This document shows positions 40,416 through 49,385 of a stretch of DNA of 64,000 nucleotides, one piece after another (within the stretch, counting starts at the first letter, position 1; each line of letters opens with the position of its first letter). A program made the translations under genes and the position numbers. Location of the stretch: contig CAJUPS010000010.1 of NCBI GenBank assembly GCA_910588045.1, forward strand, positions 1-64,000. The letters are read 5' to 3'. The stretch is from an uncultured Oscillospiraceae bacterium (GTDB lineage: Bacteria > Bacillota > Clostridia > Oscillospirales > Oscillospiraceae). The notes below the pieces were generated by a model. It did no database searches. It worked only from the letters and a program-made list of their open reading frames with translations, and was not told the DNA's origin.

Positions 40416-41300
40416 ATGAAGGCATATGACCTTATGATTATAGGTCCCGCTACGCGGGATCTGAATATCGACTACACCGGAGCGGAGGACCGTTCCACCG
40501 GCGGCGCGGTGACCTTCTGTACCCCCGCGGCGGTAGCCGCGGGAGCAAAGGTTTTTGCCGCAGTGAAGATCGCCCCCGAGGACGGGGATATTATCGACGG
40601 CTTCCATATGGAAGCCGGGGACATCGCACTGCTGCCCTCGGAGAAAACCACCCTGATGAAAAACGTCTATTTTACCCCGGATCGGGAGAGGAGAAACGCC
40701 TCCTGCCCGGCCCAGTCCGGGCCAATCCTCCCGGAGGAGATCCCGGAGGTGCCCTGCAAGCTCTACCACCTGGCAGGGCTGCTCTATGGAGATTTTCCGA
40801 ATGAGCTGATCGAGGCCCTGCATGAAAAGGGGATGGTCTCCGCCGATGCACAGGGGTTCTTGCGCCACAATGAAAACGGTTCCCTCTGCTTCCACGACTG
40901 GAAGGACAAGCTGAAATACCTCCCCTATATGGACTTTTTGAAGACCGATGCAGCTGAGGCGGAAATTCTGACCGGCCTCACCGACCGGATGGAGGCCGCC
41001 AAGCAGCTGTACGCCTGGGGCGCAAAGGAGGTCCTGATCTCCCACAATACGGAGATGCTGGCCTATGACGGACGGGAGCTCCTGACCTGCCCGGTGAAGG
41101 CAAGGAACCTCTCCGGCCGGACCGGTCGGGGGGATACCACCTTCGGCGCCTACTTGGCCATGCGGATGATAGGGGCCGGAATGGGGGAGGCGCTGCGCTA
41201 TGCGACGGCCTGCGTGTCCCTGAAGATGGAGACGCCGGGGGTCTTTCGGGGCTCCAGGGCCGACGTGGAGGACTATATCCGGACCTTTTACGCGGAGTAG
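40416..41300 (+). CDS. PfkB-family sugar kinase
   Basis: A 294-residue ribokinase-like (PfkB) kinase. N-terminal IIGPATRDLNIDY with the family's G-x-D pattern, STGGAVTFCTPAAVAAGAKV, and the C-terminal signature GRTGRGDTTFGAYLA near 243-257 with the catalytic Asp. It lacks a clear marker for one substrate (adenosine, ribose, fructose, inosine are all possible). AAAGGA precedes ATG 40416; an upstream extension lies within repeat DNA. It is a single gene before ridA. Confidence 0.85.
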   Translation: MKAYDLMIIGPATRDLNIDYTGAEDRSTGGAVTFCTPAAVAAGAKVFAAVKIAPEDGDIIDGFHMEAGDIALLPSEKTTLMKNVYFTPDRERRNASCPAQSGPILPEEIPEVPCKLYHLAGLLYGDFPNELIEALHEKGMVSADAQGFLRHNENGSLCFHDWKDKLKYLPYMDFLKTDAAEAEILTGLTDRMEAAKQLYAWGAKEVLISHNTEMLAYDGRELLTCPVKARNLSGRTGRGDTTFGAYLAMRMIGAGMGEALRYATACVSLKMETPGVFRGSRADVEDYIRTFYAE

Positions 41301-41324
41301 GGGGAAAAGTGCGGGGAGTTGTGA

Positions 41325-41352
41325 TTGACTTTTGGGGAATTACTGGTAAAAT
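41325..41352 (+). promoter_or_regulatory. ridA promoter
   Basis: TTGACT at 41325-41330 and TAAAAT at 41347-41352 with a 16-nt spacer, about 30 nt before the start codon. Confidence 0.55.
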
Positions 41353-41383
41353 GGGAGCATCACACAAAGGAGGATTTTCCGTT

Positions 41384-41761
41384 ATGAAGAAAATCATCGC
41401 AACCAGTGCGGCTCCCGCGGCCATCGGGCCCTACTCCCAGGGTGTGGACGGCGGCAGCGTGGTCATCACCTCCGGACAGCTGCCCATCGACGTGTCCACC
41501 GGCGCTTTCGCCGATGGGGGCATCGCCGGACAGACCCGGCAGTCCCTGGAGAACGTCAAGGCTGTCCTGGCCCAGGCGGGGCTGGGGATGGAGAACATCA
41601 TCAAGACCACCGTGTTCCTCAAGGACATGAATGACTTCGCCGCCATGAACGAGGTGTATGCCTCCTTCTTCCCCAGTGACCCACCGGCCCGCAGTGCCGT
41701 AGAGGTGGCCCGGCTGCCCAAGGACGCGCTGGTGGAGATCGAAGCCATCGCGGTGCGGTAA
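41384..41761 (+). CDS. ridA: RidA family enamine/imine deaminase
   Basis: Hydrolyses reactive 2-aminoacrylate and related enamines made by PLP enzymes. 125 residues, full length. Signature ATSAAPAAIGPYSQGV at the N-terminus, GQLPID, and the C-terminal PPARSAVEVARLPKDALVEIEAIA with the active-site Arg and Glu. AAAGGAGG precedes the ATG at 41384; a longer frame from 41309 overlaps the promoter. Confidence 0.95.
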   Translation: MKKIIATSAAPAAIGPYSQGVDGGSVVITSGQLPIDVSTGAFADGGIAGQTRQSLENVKAVLAQAGLGMENIIKTTVFLKDMNDFAAMNEVYASFFPSDPPARSAVEVARLPKDALVEIEAIAVR

Positions 41762-41765
41762 CAGT

Positions 41766-41808
41766 AAAAAAATCCGGCGAGAGGATGCTCCTCTCACCGG
41801 ATTTTTTA
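41766..41808. terminator. Bidirectional terminator between ridA and the GNAT gene
   Basis: AAAAAATCCGG pairs with CCGGATTTTTT, with an inner GAGAGGA/TCCTCTC stem. T-runs occur on both strands, serving the converging genes; the GNAT stop codon overlaps it. Confidence 0.88.
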
Positions 41809-42534
41809 TGTTCCGATCCAGTAGACCGGGTAGGGTTTGCCGGGGTGGTAGCCCAGCTTCTCCGCCAGGGAGACGCTGCGCAGGTCGATGGCGTCCCAAC
41901 TGGGGTAGAGGCCCCGGTCCAGGCACTCCAGAATCAGCCTCGCGCCGCAGGCCGTGGCCAGGCCCCTCCGGCGGTGGTCGGCCCGGGTGTCGATTTCGAT
42001 TTCAATCCCGCCGCGATAGACCGCGTAGGACCCGGCCCCCGCCACGGGAATGCCGCCATACAGTGCAACCACGCCCACGCCGCGGGCACAGCAGTCGGCG
42101 GGACTGTCAAAGGCGGCGCAGAAGTCCCGGGACCACGCCTCCGACAGCAGGGTGGGGACCATGGCCTCGTCGATCAGATGCAGCTCGTACCCCGGGGGCA
42201 GGGAGGAGGCGAAGCGCTCCAGCTTCCCGCGATCGAAGACCTCCGGCTCCTTTTGGATGGCGTAGCGGGTCTCCGGGATGGCGCGGGGACCGAAGAAGGT
42301 CTCGATTACGGGGCGCCAATCCGCCGTGCGGGGCACCAGGATGGGGCCGGGGGCCTTTGCCAGCAGGGTCTCGTCCGGCCTCCCGGCCAGGAAAGTGAAG
42401 TCCCGCTGGACGATCATCCCGGAGGACCCGTCCGCACTGCACGCTGCCCGTCCCATGACGCCCTGGAGGCAGGACCAGACCATGGTCTCCTCCCAGCCGT
42501 CAAAGAGGGGGGCGATTTTTTGTAGCTCTGTCAT
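41806..42534 (-). CDS. GNAT acetyltransferase (ZmaR-like, PF12746 type)
   Basis: A 242-residue acetyltransferase of the two-domain GNAT group that includes zwittermicin resistance proteins. The C-terminal acetyl-CoA fold shows EIEIDTRADHRRRGLATACGARLILECLDRG with the R-x2-G-x-A pyrophosphate loop, and AEKLGY near the end. The ATG at 42534 overlaps the upstream RNase M5 gene by 4 nt, TAGGAGAGG upstream. Last gene of holA-rnmV-GNAT. Substrate unknown. Confidence 0.8.
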   Translation of the reverse strand: MTELQKIAPLFDGWEETMVWSCLQGVMGRAACSADGSSGMIVQRDFTFLAGRPDETLLAKAPGPILVPRTADWRPVIETFFGPRAIPETRYAIQKEPEVFDRGKLERFASSLPPGYELHLIDEAMVPTLLSEAWSRDFCAAFDSPADCCARGVGVVALYGGIPVAGAGSYAVYRGGIEIEIDTRADHRRRGLATACGARLILECLDRGLYPSWDAIDLRSVSLAEKLGYHPGKPYPVYWIGT

Positions 42535-43112
42535 GGATCCTCTCCTAAAAATTCTTCCCGCGTGTACAGGAGGTTGACCGCCTCCAGCAGGGCGTTGGCG
42601 GTCATGTGCTCCGGCAGCGCCAGCTTTTTCAGCAGCGCGGCCCGCCGTGCGGCGCTGTCCGGCGCGCCGGTGAGGCCCAGCGCATAGAAGTCCGCCTTGG
42701 TGATGGGGCGGCGTTCCGGGTGTGCGGCCTCCTCCTCGAAGGTGGCGCCCGCCCGCTCCAGGGCTTCCAGAAGCACGGCGGGGGACATGCCCTCCACCCC
42801 CAGCTTGCCCTCCCTGCCGGGGGCGGCCTTCCTGCGCTCCTTGCCGGGGACGTCGGGGATGTACGCCTGCTTCAGCTGCTCCCGGGGGATGGCCCCCTTG
42901 AGAAAATTGCGGATGACAAACCCCGCCCCGTCGCTGTCGGTCAGCAGGATCAGGCCCCGCTCCGCCGCCAGGCGGCGCAGCAGCGCCAGGCGCTCCCGGT
43001 CGTTAAAAATGCCGAAGCCCCGGGTCTCCACCACCGTGGCGTCCACCGCCTGTTTGAGCGTATTCTTATCATACCGGCCCTCGACGACGATGACCTCGCG
43101 GATGCGTTTCAT
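42531..43112 (-). CDS. rnmV: Ribonuclease M5 (5S rRNA maturation)
   Basis: A 193-residue Toprim-domain nuclease. Signature VIVVEGRYDKNTLKQAVDATVVETRGFGI at the N-terminus with catalytic Glu, and LTDSDGAGFVIRNFLKG near 56-72 with the DxD pair. The C-terminal M5 region follows; length matches RnmV. It processes precursor 5S rRNA with ribosomal protein L18. GAGAGGGGG precedes ATG 43112. It lies 14 nt after holA. Confidence 0.9.
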   Translation of the reverse strand: MKRIREVIVVEGRYDKNTLKQAVDATVVETRGFGIFNDRERLALLRRLAAERGLILLTDSDGAGFVIRNFLKGAIPREQLKQAYIPDVPGKERRKAAPGREGKLGVEGMSPAVLLEALERAGATFEEEAAHPERRPITKADFYALGLTGAPDSAARRAALLKKLALPEHMTANALLEAVNLLYTREEFLGEDP

Positions 43113-43126
43113 GGGATTTCCCCCTC

Positions 43127-44182
43127 TCAGGAGAGCGTCTGCGCCGTCTGGGCCAGTTCCATCAGCAGCAGCGTCAATTCATTGGGCCCGCTGACCCCGT
43201 TCACGCTCTTTAACCGCACGTCCACCTCGTAGCACCGGCGCACCGCGTGGGAGCACCACCGGCGGCTGACCCTGCGGGCGTTGTCCAGCAGCAGTCCTGC
43301 CCGGTAGCTGGAGCGGATGTTCCAGCGCTCCATGAGCCAGAACTTGTCCCGGCCGGTGTCCAGGGCGATGCGGGCGGTGCGGAGTTGGCGCAGCTCGCTG
43401 CCGATGATGGACAGCAGCTTGATGGGCTCCTCCTGGAGCTTCAGCAGGGTGCCCAGCACGGTGGCGGCCCGGTTGAAGTCCCCCTTGGACACGGCGTTGG
43501 TCATATCAAACACCTGGGCCTCCAGCACCGGCACAGCCACCGCGTCGATGTCCGCCCTGGTGATCTGCTCGTGCTTGGCGTAGGCGGCGATCTTGCCGAT
43601 CTCCGGGATCAGCGCGTTCATCAGACTGCCGCAGGTAAACAATAGGTGCTCCGCCGTGGGCGCGTCGATGGTGTGGTCCAGGGCCTTGAAGCGGCGGGAA
43701 ACCCAGCGGAGGATCTCCCGCTGGCTCTGCTCCTCAAATTTCACCGTCCGGACGTGCTTCTCCATGGCGGCATAGAGCTTTTTGTAGGTCTTGTTGGGCT
43801 TGTACTCCATCTGGTCGTAGACGAAGACCAGGCAGCAGTAGGGCGGGAAGTCCTCCAGCAGGGCGATGAGGCCGCTGCGCTGCTCCTCATTGAGCTTGTA
43901 GAGGTCCCAGTCCGTCACCTGGACCATGGTCCGCTGGGCCATCATGGGCATGGCCTCCACCGTGTTCGTCAGGGTCTGGATCGTCAGGCCCTTGCCCTCC
44001 AGGCGGTGGAAGTTGAAGCTCTCAAAGTTGGTGATGAGCTGTTTCTTCATCTCCGAGAGGTAGTATTCCCGCAGGTAGCTCTCCTCGCCATGGAAGAGGT
44101 AAATATTGGCCAGCTCTCCGGAAGACAGCTCGTCCTTCAGCTTTGCGAAGCCTGCGTCGGGGGATTTTTTCTTTTCCGCCAT
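43127..44182 (-). CDS. holA: DNA polymerase III subunit delta
   Basis: Clamp-loader subunit that opens the beta clamp. 351 residues with the HolA pattern: IYLFHGEESYLREYYL near 27-42, FNFHRLEGKGL, LPMMAQRTMVQV-type segment (AMPMMAQRTMVQV), TYKKLYAAMEK and a C-terminal helical domain with LLKLQEEPIKLLSIIGSELRQL. GGGAGG precedes ATG 44182. It is the first gene of a three-gene minus-strand operon. Confidence 0.93.
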   Translation of the reverse strand: MAEKKKSPDAGFAKLKDELSSGELANIYLFHGEESYLREYYLSEMKKQLITNFESFNFHRLEGKGLTIQTLTNTVEAMPMMAQRTMVQVTDWDLYKLNEEQRSGLIALLEDFPPYCCLVFVYDQMEYKPNKTYKKLYAAMEKHVRTVKFEEQSQREILRWVSRRFKALDHTIDAPTAEHLLFTCGSLMNALIPEIGKIAAYAKHEQITRADIDAVAVPVLEAQVFDMTNAVSKGDFNRAATVLGTLLKLQEEPIKLLSIIGSELRQLRTARIALDTGRDKFWLMERWNIRSSYRAGLLLDNARRVSRRWCSHAVRRCYEVDVRLKSVNGVSGPNELTLLLMELAQTAQTLS

Positions 44183-44281
44183 TGCGTTGACCTCCCGGTT
44201 GGTTTTTCTTGATTATAGCAGATAGGGGGCAGGGGTGCAAGGGGGATGATGGGGGAAAAGCCAGCGAGGATTGACGGCGGC

Positions 44282-44310
44282 TTGTCAAGGGAACCCGGGC
44301 GTGGTACAAT
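44282..44310 (+). promoter_or_regulatory. Promoter of the small membrane protein gene
   Basis: TTGTCA at 44282-44287 and TACAAT at 44305-44310 with a 17-nt spacer, about 32 nt before the TTG start. Confidence 0.6.
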
Positions 44311-44341
44311 TGGATGGAAAACGCAGGATGGGGGGATTGCT

Positions 44342-44605
44342 TTGAAAAAGAGGGCGTTCAAGATACTTGCGGCAATTCTGATATGCTGGGGGCTTTTTGT
44401 GACCGCTGAGGGCTTTCGCCTGATTGGCAGTACGGACCCCGGAAGATACCCGCTGATTCACCTCGGAGGCTTGCAGGTGCAGGATGAGCTTGCGGAATAT
44501 GGGAGCATCGGCTTCTCACAGGAATACCATTTGACAAAAGGGGACACATTCGTATACGGGGAATTTAGAGTGCTTGGCATAAGAATTGCCCGGTGGGAAG
44601 CATAA
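44342..44605 (+). CDS. Small membrane-anchored protein of unknown function
   Basis: An 87-residue protein with a basic N-terminus (KKRAFK), one hydrophobic helix (ILAAILICWGLFVTA) and about 60 residues predicted outside the membrane. The start is taken as TTG 44342, which lies 6 nt after GGGGGGA and shortly downstream of a good promoter; an ATG at 44246 is upstream of that promoter. GC is slightly lower than neighbours. I do not recognise the family. Confidence 0.62.
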   Translation: MKKRAFKILAAILICWGLFVTAEGFRLIGSTDPGRYPLIHLGGLQVQDELAEYGSIGFSQEYHLTKGDTFVYGEFRVLGIRIARWEA

Positions 44606-44647
44606 TAGCCAGACGGGATTCCGTTGACCAGCCGGAAAATCTCCGTG

Positions 44648-44677
44648 TTGACAAACTCCTGCCGGGTCGGGTATGAT
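44648..44677 (+). promoter_or_regulatory. Promoter of the FAD oxidoreductase gene
   Basis: TTGACA at 44648-44653 and TATGAT at 44672-44677, 18-nt spacer, about 77 nt before the start codon. Confidence 0.65.
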
Positions 44678-44754
44678 AATGGGGCGAAGCATAGATCGAC
44701 GGAAACTCCGCCCCGCCGCCCAGGCGGAGCGGAAGAGAAAAAGGAGGCTTTCTC

Positions 44755-46152
44755 ATGGAGAAGGACGTAGTCATCATCGGTGCGGGCCCGGCGGGCATCT
44801 TTACCGCGCTGGAGATGTTGAAAAAGGGGAGCAGGAAGAAAATCCTCATTGTGGAGAAGGGTCGGGCCGTGGAGGACCGCCGGTGCCCCAAGAGTAAGAC
44901 GGGCAAGTGCGTAAACTGCAAGCCCTACTGCCATATCACCACCGGATTCTCCGGGGCCGGGGCGTTCTCCGATGGCAAGCTGTCCCTGAGCTACGAAGTG
45001 GGCGGGGATCTCCCCACCCTTATCGGTGCGGATAAAGCCCAGGAGACCATCGACTACGCGGATAAAATCTACCTGGAGTTCGGCGCGGACGCCCACGTGG
45101 AGGGCCTGGGGAACACGGAGGAGGTCAAGGCCATCCGCAAACGGGCCATCCGGGCGGGGCTGAAGCTGGTGGACTGCCCCATCCGCCATCTGGGCACCGA
45201 GAAGGCCCAGGAGCTGTACTACGCCATCGAGCAGCACCTGCTGAAGAACGGCGTGGAAATTCTCTTCGGCTACGAGTGTACCAATCTCATCCTGGAGGGC
45301 GCGGTCTGCCGGGGCGTGCAGATCACCAACGGCAGGGAGGAGCGGGAGGTCCTGGCAGGCCACACCGTCATTGCCACCGGACGCCGGGGGGCGGACTGGC
45401 TGGAGAGCCTGTGCGCGGAGCACAATATCGCCCACCAGCCCGGCACCGTGGACATCGGCGTGCGGGTAGAGGTGCGCAACGAGGTCATGGAGACGGTGAA
45501 CCGGGTGCTCTACGAGTCGAAGCTGGTGGGCTACCCCAAGCCCTTCAAGAACAAGGTGCGCACCTTCTGCCAGAACCCCGGCGGATTCGTCAGCCAGGAG
45601 AACTACGACAACGACCTGGCAGTGGTCAACGGCCACAGCTACAAGGAGCTGAAAAGCGACAACACCAATCTGGCGATCCTGTGCTCCCACAACTTCTCCC
45701 ACCCCTTTAACCAGCCCATCGCCTACGCCCAGAAGGTGGGAGAGCTGACCAACATGCTGGGGGCGGGGCACATCATGGTCCAGCGGTTCGGGGACATCCT
45801 GGATGGCAAGCGGACGTGGCAGAAGGAATTGGCCTTCTCCAACGTGCGCCCCACGCTGCCCGACGCGGTGGCCGGGGACATCACGGCGGCCATGCCCTAC
45901 CGGGCGATGATCAACATCATCAATTTCATTCAGGCCATGGACGAGGTGGTGCCCGGTTTCGCCTCCAACGAGACGCTGCTGTACTCCCCGGAGCTGAAAT
46001 TCTACTCCAACAGGGTGAAGATGGACGAAACCCTGAGCACCAACGTCCAGGGGCTCTACTGCCTGGGGGACTCCAGCGGCTGGACCCGCGGGCTGATGAT
46101 GGCCTCCGTCATGGGGGTGCTCATGGGCCGCAGGCTGGCGGAGGAGGACTAG
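44755..46152 (+). CDS. FAD-dependent oxidoreductase (HI0933/YtfP-like group)
   Basis: A 465-residue flavoprotein. The dinucleotide-binding motif VVIIGAGPAGIFTALE is at residues 5-20 and the C-terminal FAD contact YCLGDSSGWTRGLMMASVMG near 435. A Cys cluster CPKSKTGKCVNCKPYCH near 45-61 precedes TTGFSGAGAFSDGKLSL, a feature of a Firmicutes subgroup of uncharacterised FAD-dependent dehydrogenases. AAGGAGG-like site upstream of ATG. Monocistronic with own promoter and terminator. The reaction is unknown. Confidence 0.85.
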   Translation: MEKDVVIIGAGPAGIFTALEMLKKGSRKKILIVEKGRAVEDRRCPKSKTGKCVNCKPYCHITTGFSGAGAFSDGKLSLSYEVGGDLPTLIGADKAQETIDYADKIYLEFGADAHVEGLGNTEEVKAIRKRAIRAGLKLVDCPIRHLGTEKAQELYYAIEQHLLKNGVEILFGYECTNLILEGAVCRGVQITNGREEREVLAGHTVIATGRRGADWLESLCAEHNIAHQPGTVDIGVRVEVRNEVMETVNRVLYESKLVGYPKPFKNKVRTFCQNPGGFVSQENYDNDLAVVNGHSYKELKSDNTNLAILCSHNFSHPFNQPIAYAQKVGELTNMLGAGHIMVQRFGDILDGKRTWQKELAFSNVRPTLPDAVAGDITAAMPYRAMINIINFIQAMDEVVPGFASNETLLYSPELKFYSNRVKMDETLSTNVQGLYCLGDSSGWTRGLMMASVMGVLMGRRLAEED

Positions 46153-46165
46153 GGAAAAAGGGGAG

Positions 46166-46198
46166 GCGGCCCTGACGTCGGATGTCAGGGCCGCTTTC
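46166..46198 (+). terminator. Terminator of the FAD oxidoreductase gene
   Basis: GCGGCCCTGAC (46166-46176) pairs with GTCAGGGCCGC (46184-46194), followed by TTTC. A second stem GGGGGATTTC/GAAATCCCCC follows at 46210-46240 before the converging small gene. Confidence 0.75.
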
Positions 46199-46313
46199 AA
46201 GGGAACACTTGGGGGATTTCACCATAAAGATGAAATCCCCCCTGATAAACAGAAGCTTATTTTTTCCCAATGTGCTTTTGCGTTCCCGGCGACCAGAGAT
46301 CGTACATAAGCAC

Positions 46314-46535
46314 TTATTCTTTTTCTTTATACTGCTGGATCTTGTCTAAACGGGATAGATACGTTTCTAAATAACCGCACGCAGGACAGACCGCAGCTTT
46401 AATATCTCCAAAGTAGTTCTTGGGCATGATCCCGGATGTCTCTGGCCTGGTTACCCTCAGCATATTGCTATACATAGGCTCCTTAATATCCAATCCCTCC
46501 AACATTTCCGTATCGCATCGGATACATTTCCGCAT
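46314..46535 (-). CDS. Small zinc-ribbon protein
   Basis: A 73-residue protein with CIRCDTEM at the N-terminus and CPACGYLETYL near 51, two CxxC pairs forming a zinc ribbon. It resembles short nucleic-acid-binding-type proteins of Clostridia with the ending GYLETYL. DNA is AT-richer than the neighbours. GGAAGGGG precedes the ATG at 46535. Function unknown. Confidence 0.75.
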   Translation of the reverse strand: MRKCIRCDTEMLEGLDIKEPMYSNMLRVTRPETSGIMPKNYFGDIKAAVCPACGYLETYLSRLDKIQQYKEKE

Positions 46536-46668
46536 GATCTCTTATTCCCCTTCCTCAAAATGAGATTTGTCGAACGCAAGTGACGTTCAACCCTTGCTTA
46601 TAGCGCTGAAATGTAATGTAGCGGCCTGGTGAAACCACCGTCTATACATGACATCCCAAGAAAAAGGT

Positions 46669-48339
46669 TTAGGCGTGGTAGCATCCGCCGCCGATAAATT
46701 CCCGCATAATGGAGGTCTGGGGAATGTTGTCCGCGGGGATGGGGAGGAAGTAGTTCAGGAATTTCAGCAGTCGCTTGGCCTCGATATACTCCTCGCTGTC
46801 CCGGGGAACGCCGCAGAGCAGGGGCTGCACATAGGTTTTCAGAAGGGCCGTCTCATAAATCAGGGCGGAGTTAAAAATCACATCCGCGCTGTCCTGGAAG
46901 GGGAAGATGTTGTTTTCCTCCCCCCGCCGGACGTTGGGCCACATTTTGATGGTGGCCTGGGCGCTGTAACCCCGGGTCCGGGCGTCCCGCTCGATGCGCC
47001 GCAGGAGGCGGGCGTCGGTGGAGGGGATGCGGTTGTGGTCGTCAATATTCAGCGTAGTGAGGCAGCTGATATAAATCTTATACTTGCTCTCCTTGGGCAG
47101 GGAGTGCGTGAACTGGTCGTTGAGGCAGTGGATGCCCTCGATGACCAGCACGTCGCCGTCTCCCAGGGTGAGGAAGCTGCCGTTGTACTCCCGGGCGCCC
47201 TTCTTGAAGTTGTAGACAGGCATTTCTACCGTCTCCCCGTTGAGCAGGCGGACCATGTCGGTGTTGAACTGCTCCACGTCCATGGCCCCCAGGCCCTCGA
47301 AGTCGTAGTTGCCGTTCTCATCCCGGGGGGTCTTGTCCCGGTTGACGAAATAGTTGTCCGTGGCGATGGGATGGGGGTGCAGGCCGCAGGCCCGAAGCTG
47401 GGTGGACAGACGGTGGGAGAAGGTGGTCTTGCCGGAGGAGGAGGGGCCCGCGATCATGACGAAGCGGACGTCCTTCCGGCTGGCGATCTCGGCGGCGATG
47501 TCCCCGATCTTCTTCTCCATCATGGCCTCGTAGGCCAGGATAAGGGGCGTAGCGCTGCCCTGGGAGACGGCGGTATTCAGTTCCGCCACGTTGGAGACGT
47601 TCAGCGCCTCGGCGCGCATATTGGAGTCGTACAGTTCCCGGAAGACCTTCATGGCGGGCCGGAACTCCCCCAGACGGCTGGGGTCCTTCCGGGTGGGCAG
47701 ACGCAGGACAAAGCCGTTTTCAAACAGCTCCAGTCCGAAGCAGCGGATATAGCCGGTGTCCGGCACCATATAGCCGTAGAAGTAGTCAATAAAGCCGTCC
47801 AGAGAGTACACGTTGACGTGGGAGTCGATGCGGAAGCTGAGCAGCTGGGCCTTGTGTATGAGTCCCGTGCGCTGGAACAGGTCGATGGCGTCGTCGGTGC
47901 CGATGGTGCGCTTTTCAATGGGGAGCGCCTGGGCGGACAGCTCCCGCATACGCTCCTCCACCCGGTCCAATAGGGGCTGGTCCAGGGTGAAATTGCCCCG
48001 GGCGAGGATGAAGAGGGCGCGGCTGAGAGAGCACTCCACACAGATGCGCTCCACGTTCTCCCGGCCGACCACGTCGTAAAACGCCTTGAGCATCAGGAAG
48101 ACGGCGCTGCGCTCATAGGTCTGGATGCCGGGAATGTCCTGGGCGGTGACCATCTTTAGCGAGCAGTCCCGGTCCAGGGTCTTGTGGAGCTCACAGAGCT
48201 TCCCATCCCGGTTGACCAGCAGAATATCATAGGCGTATTGCGCCTGAAAATCCGCTGCGATGGTGCGGTAGGGCGTCCCGCACGGGTAGGCGTGGGACAC
48301 GCCGTTCACGGTGACCTTCAACATTTTTTTCTCTTCCAT
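46669..48339 (-). CDS. Uridine-kinase-like nucleoside kinase with TGS/ThrRS-like N-terminus
   Basis: A 556-residue protein of the Clostridia/Thermotoga nucleoside-kinase group. Residues ~5-65 form a TGS-like domain, then a region resembling the second additional domain of threonyl-tRNA synthetase, and from about 290 a phosphoribulokinase/uridine-kinase domain with P-loop GPSSSGKTTFSHRL, DNYFVNRDKTPRDENG and LVIEGIHCLND. It probably phosphorylates a nucleoside, with inosine or uridine as family candidates. AAGGAGG lies 7 nt from the ATG at 48339. Confidence 0.88.
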   Translation of the reverse strand: MEEKKMLKVTVNGVSHAYPCGTPYRTIAADFQAQYAYDILLVNRDGKLCELHKTLDRDCSLKMVTAQDIPGIQTYERSAVFLMLKAFYDVVGRENVERICVECSLSRALFILARGNFTLDQPLLDRVEERMRELSAQALPIEKRTIGTDDAIDLFQRTGLIHKAQLLSFRIDSHVNVYSLDGFIDYFYGYMVPDTGYIRCFGLELFENGFVLRLPTRKDPSRLGEFRPAMKVFRELYDSNMRAEALNVSNVAELNTAVSQGSATPLILAYEAMMEKKIGDIAAEIASRKDVRFVMIAGPSSSGKTTFSHRLSTQLRACGLHPHPIATDNYFVNRDKTPRDENGNYDFEGLGAMDVEQFNTDMVRLLNGETVEMPVYNFKKGAREYNGSFLTLGDGDVLVIEGIHCLNDQFTHSLPKESKYKIYISCLTTLNIDDHNRIPSTDARLLRRIERDARTRGYSAQATIKMWPNVRRGEENNIFPFQDSADVIFNSALIYETALLKTYVQPLLCGVPRDSEEYIEAKRLLKFLNYFLPIPADNIPQTSIMREFIGGGCYHA

Positions 48340-48548
48340 AGGATGGCCTCCTTTATATGTGGTTGGTCCGCCGGAGGGCGGGCCGCTGGGGCGATCCCCC
48401 CTCTATCATACGCTATTCTTCGGCAAAATGCAAGGATAATTCGCAGCGAGTAGGGATGACTTTGTAAGAGCTGCCAATAAGCGGTAAGAGGTTTGCCGGC
48501 ATATGGCCGCGCGGATACCGGCGGGATGCTGCCGCAGAAAAAATGTGC

Positions 48549-48578
48549 TTGCGCAAAGGCGGGGCGCGGGTGTATAGT
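48549..48578 (+). promoter_or_regulatory. Candidate thiN promoter
   Basis: TTGCGC at 48549-48554, 18-nt spacer, TATAGT at 48573-48578, 35 nt before the start codon. The -35 match is modest. Confidence 0.4.
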
Positions 48579-48612
48579 AGCCATATTGCGGAATAGGAGG
48601 GAGGGCTGCGCG

Positions 48613-49245
48613 ATGAGGCGGTGCGTCATCATCGGCGGGGCGGACATAGGACGGTATCGCCGTATCCGTGCCCATCTGCAAAGGGATGACTTCTATATAT
48701 GCTGCGACAGCGGACTGAAACACCGGGAGGGGCTGGGCATTGCGCCGGATCTGATCGTGGGGGACTTCGACTCTCACGCCAACCCCCATTTGCCCGTAGA
48801 GACGATGGTGCTTCCCCGGGAGAAGGACGACACCGATACCGTCTTTGCGGCGAAGGAGGCCTTGGCCAGGGGGTTCCGGCAATTTCTGCTGCTCGGCGTG
48901 ACCGGCGGGCGGCTGGACCATACCCTGGGAAACCTGTCGCTCCTGTTGATGCTCCACGCCCGAGGGGTCCCGGCGGTGGCGCTGGACGACTACTCCGAGA
49001 TGCAGATCGTCGCGGACAAGCCGGTGCTCGTGGAGGACCGATACCCCTTTTTCTCCCTGCTGAACATCAGCGGCCTGGCCAGGGGCGTCACGATCAGGAA
49101 TGCGAAATATCCGCTGCTGAACGCGGAGATTACCTGCGAATACCAGTATGGGATCAGCAATGAGGTCCTGCCGGGACAGACGGCGGAGGTGTCCGTCCGG
49201 GAGGGAAGACTGTTACTGATCAAAGTGCTGCCAGAATACGACTGA
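48613..49245 (+). CDS. thiN: Thiamine pyrophosphokinase
   Basis: Converts thiamine plus ATP to thiamine pyrophosphate. 210 residues with the family motifs CVIIGGADIG, ICCDSGL, PDLIVGDFDS near 52-61, KDDTDTVFAAKEAL near 77 and LLGVTGGRLDHTLGNL near 97. The C-terminal thiamine-binding domain has LNISGLARGVTIRNAKYPL and GISNEV. GGAGGGAG upstream of ATG 48613. No TPP riboswitch motif was noticed in the short leader. Confidence 0.93.
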   Translation: MRRCVIIGGADIGRYRRIRAHLQRDDFYICCDSGLKHREGLGIAPDLIVGDFDSHANPHLPVETMVLPREKDDTDTVFAAKEALARGFRQFLLLGVTGGRLDHTLGNLSLLLMLHARGVPAVALDDYSEMQIVADKPVLVEDRYPFFSLLNISGLARGVTIRNAKYPLLNAEITCEYQYGISNEVLPGQTAEVSVREGRLLLIKVLPEYD

Positions 49246-49385
49246 CTGCGCGGAGGAGCCGGAAAACCGGTTCCTCTTTTTTTGTGGGGGATGCCGCCCC
49301 GCTGAAAAATCCTCTCTGTGACTGTCACAGCCATGCCCAGGCGCATATTCTGGAAGGAGACATCAAACAGTCGGGAGGAGAATCC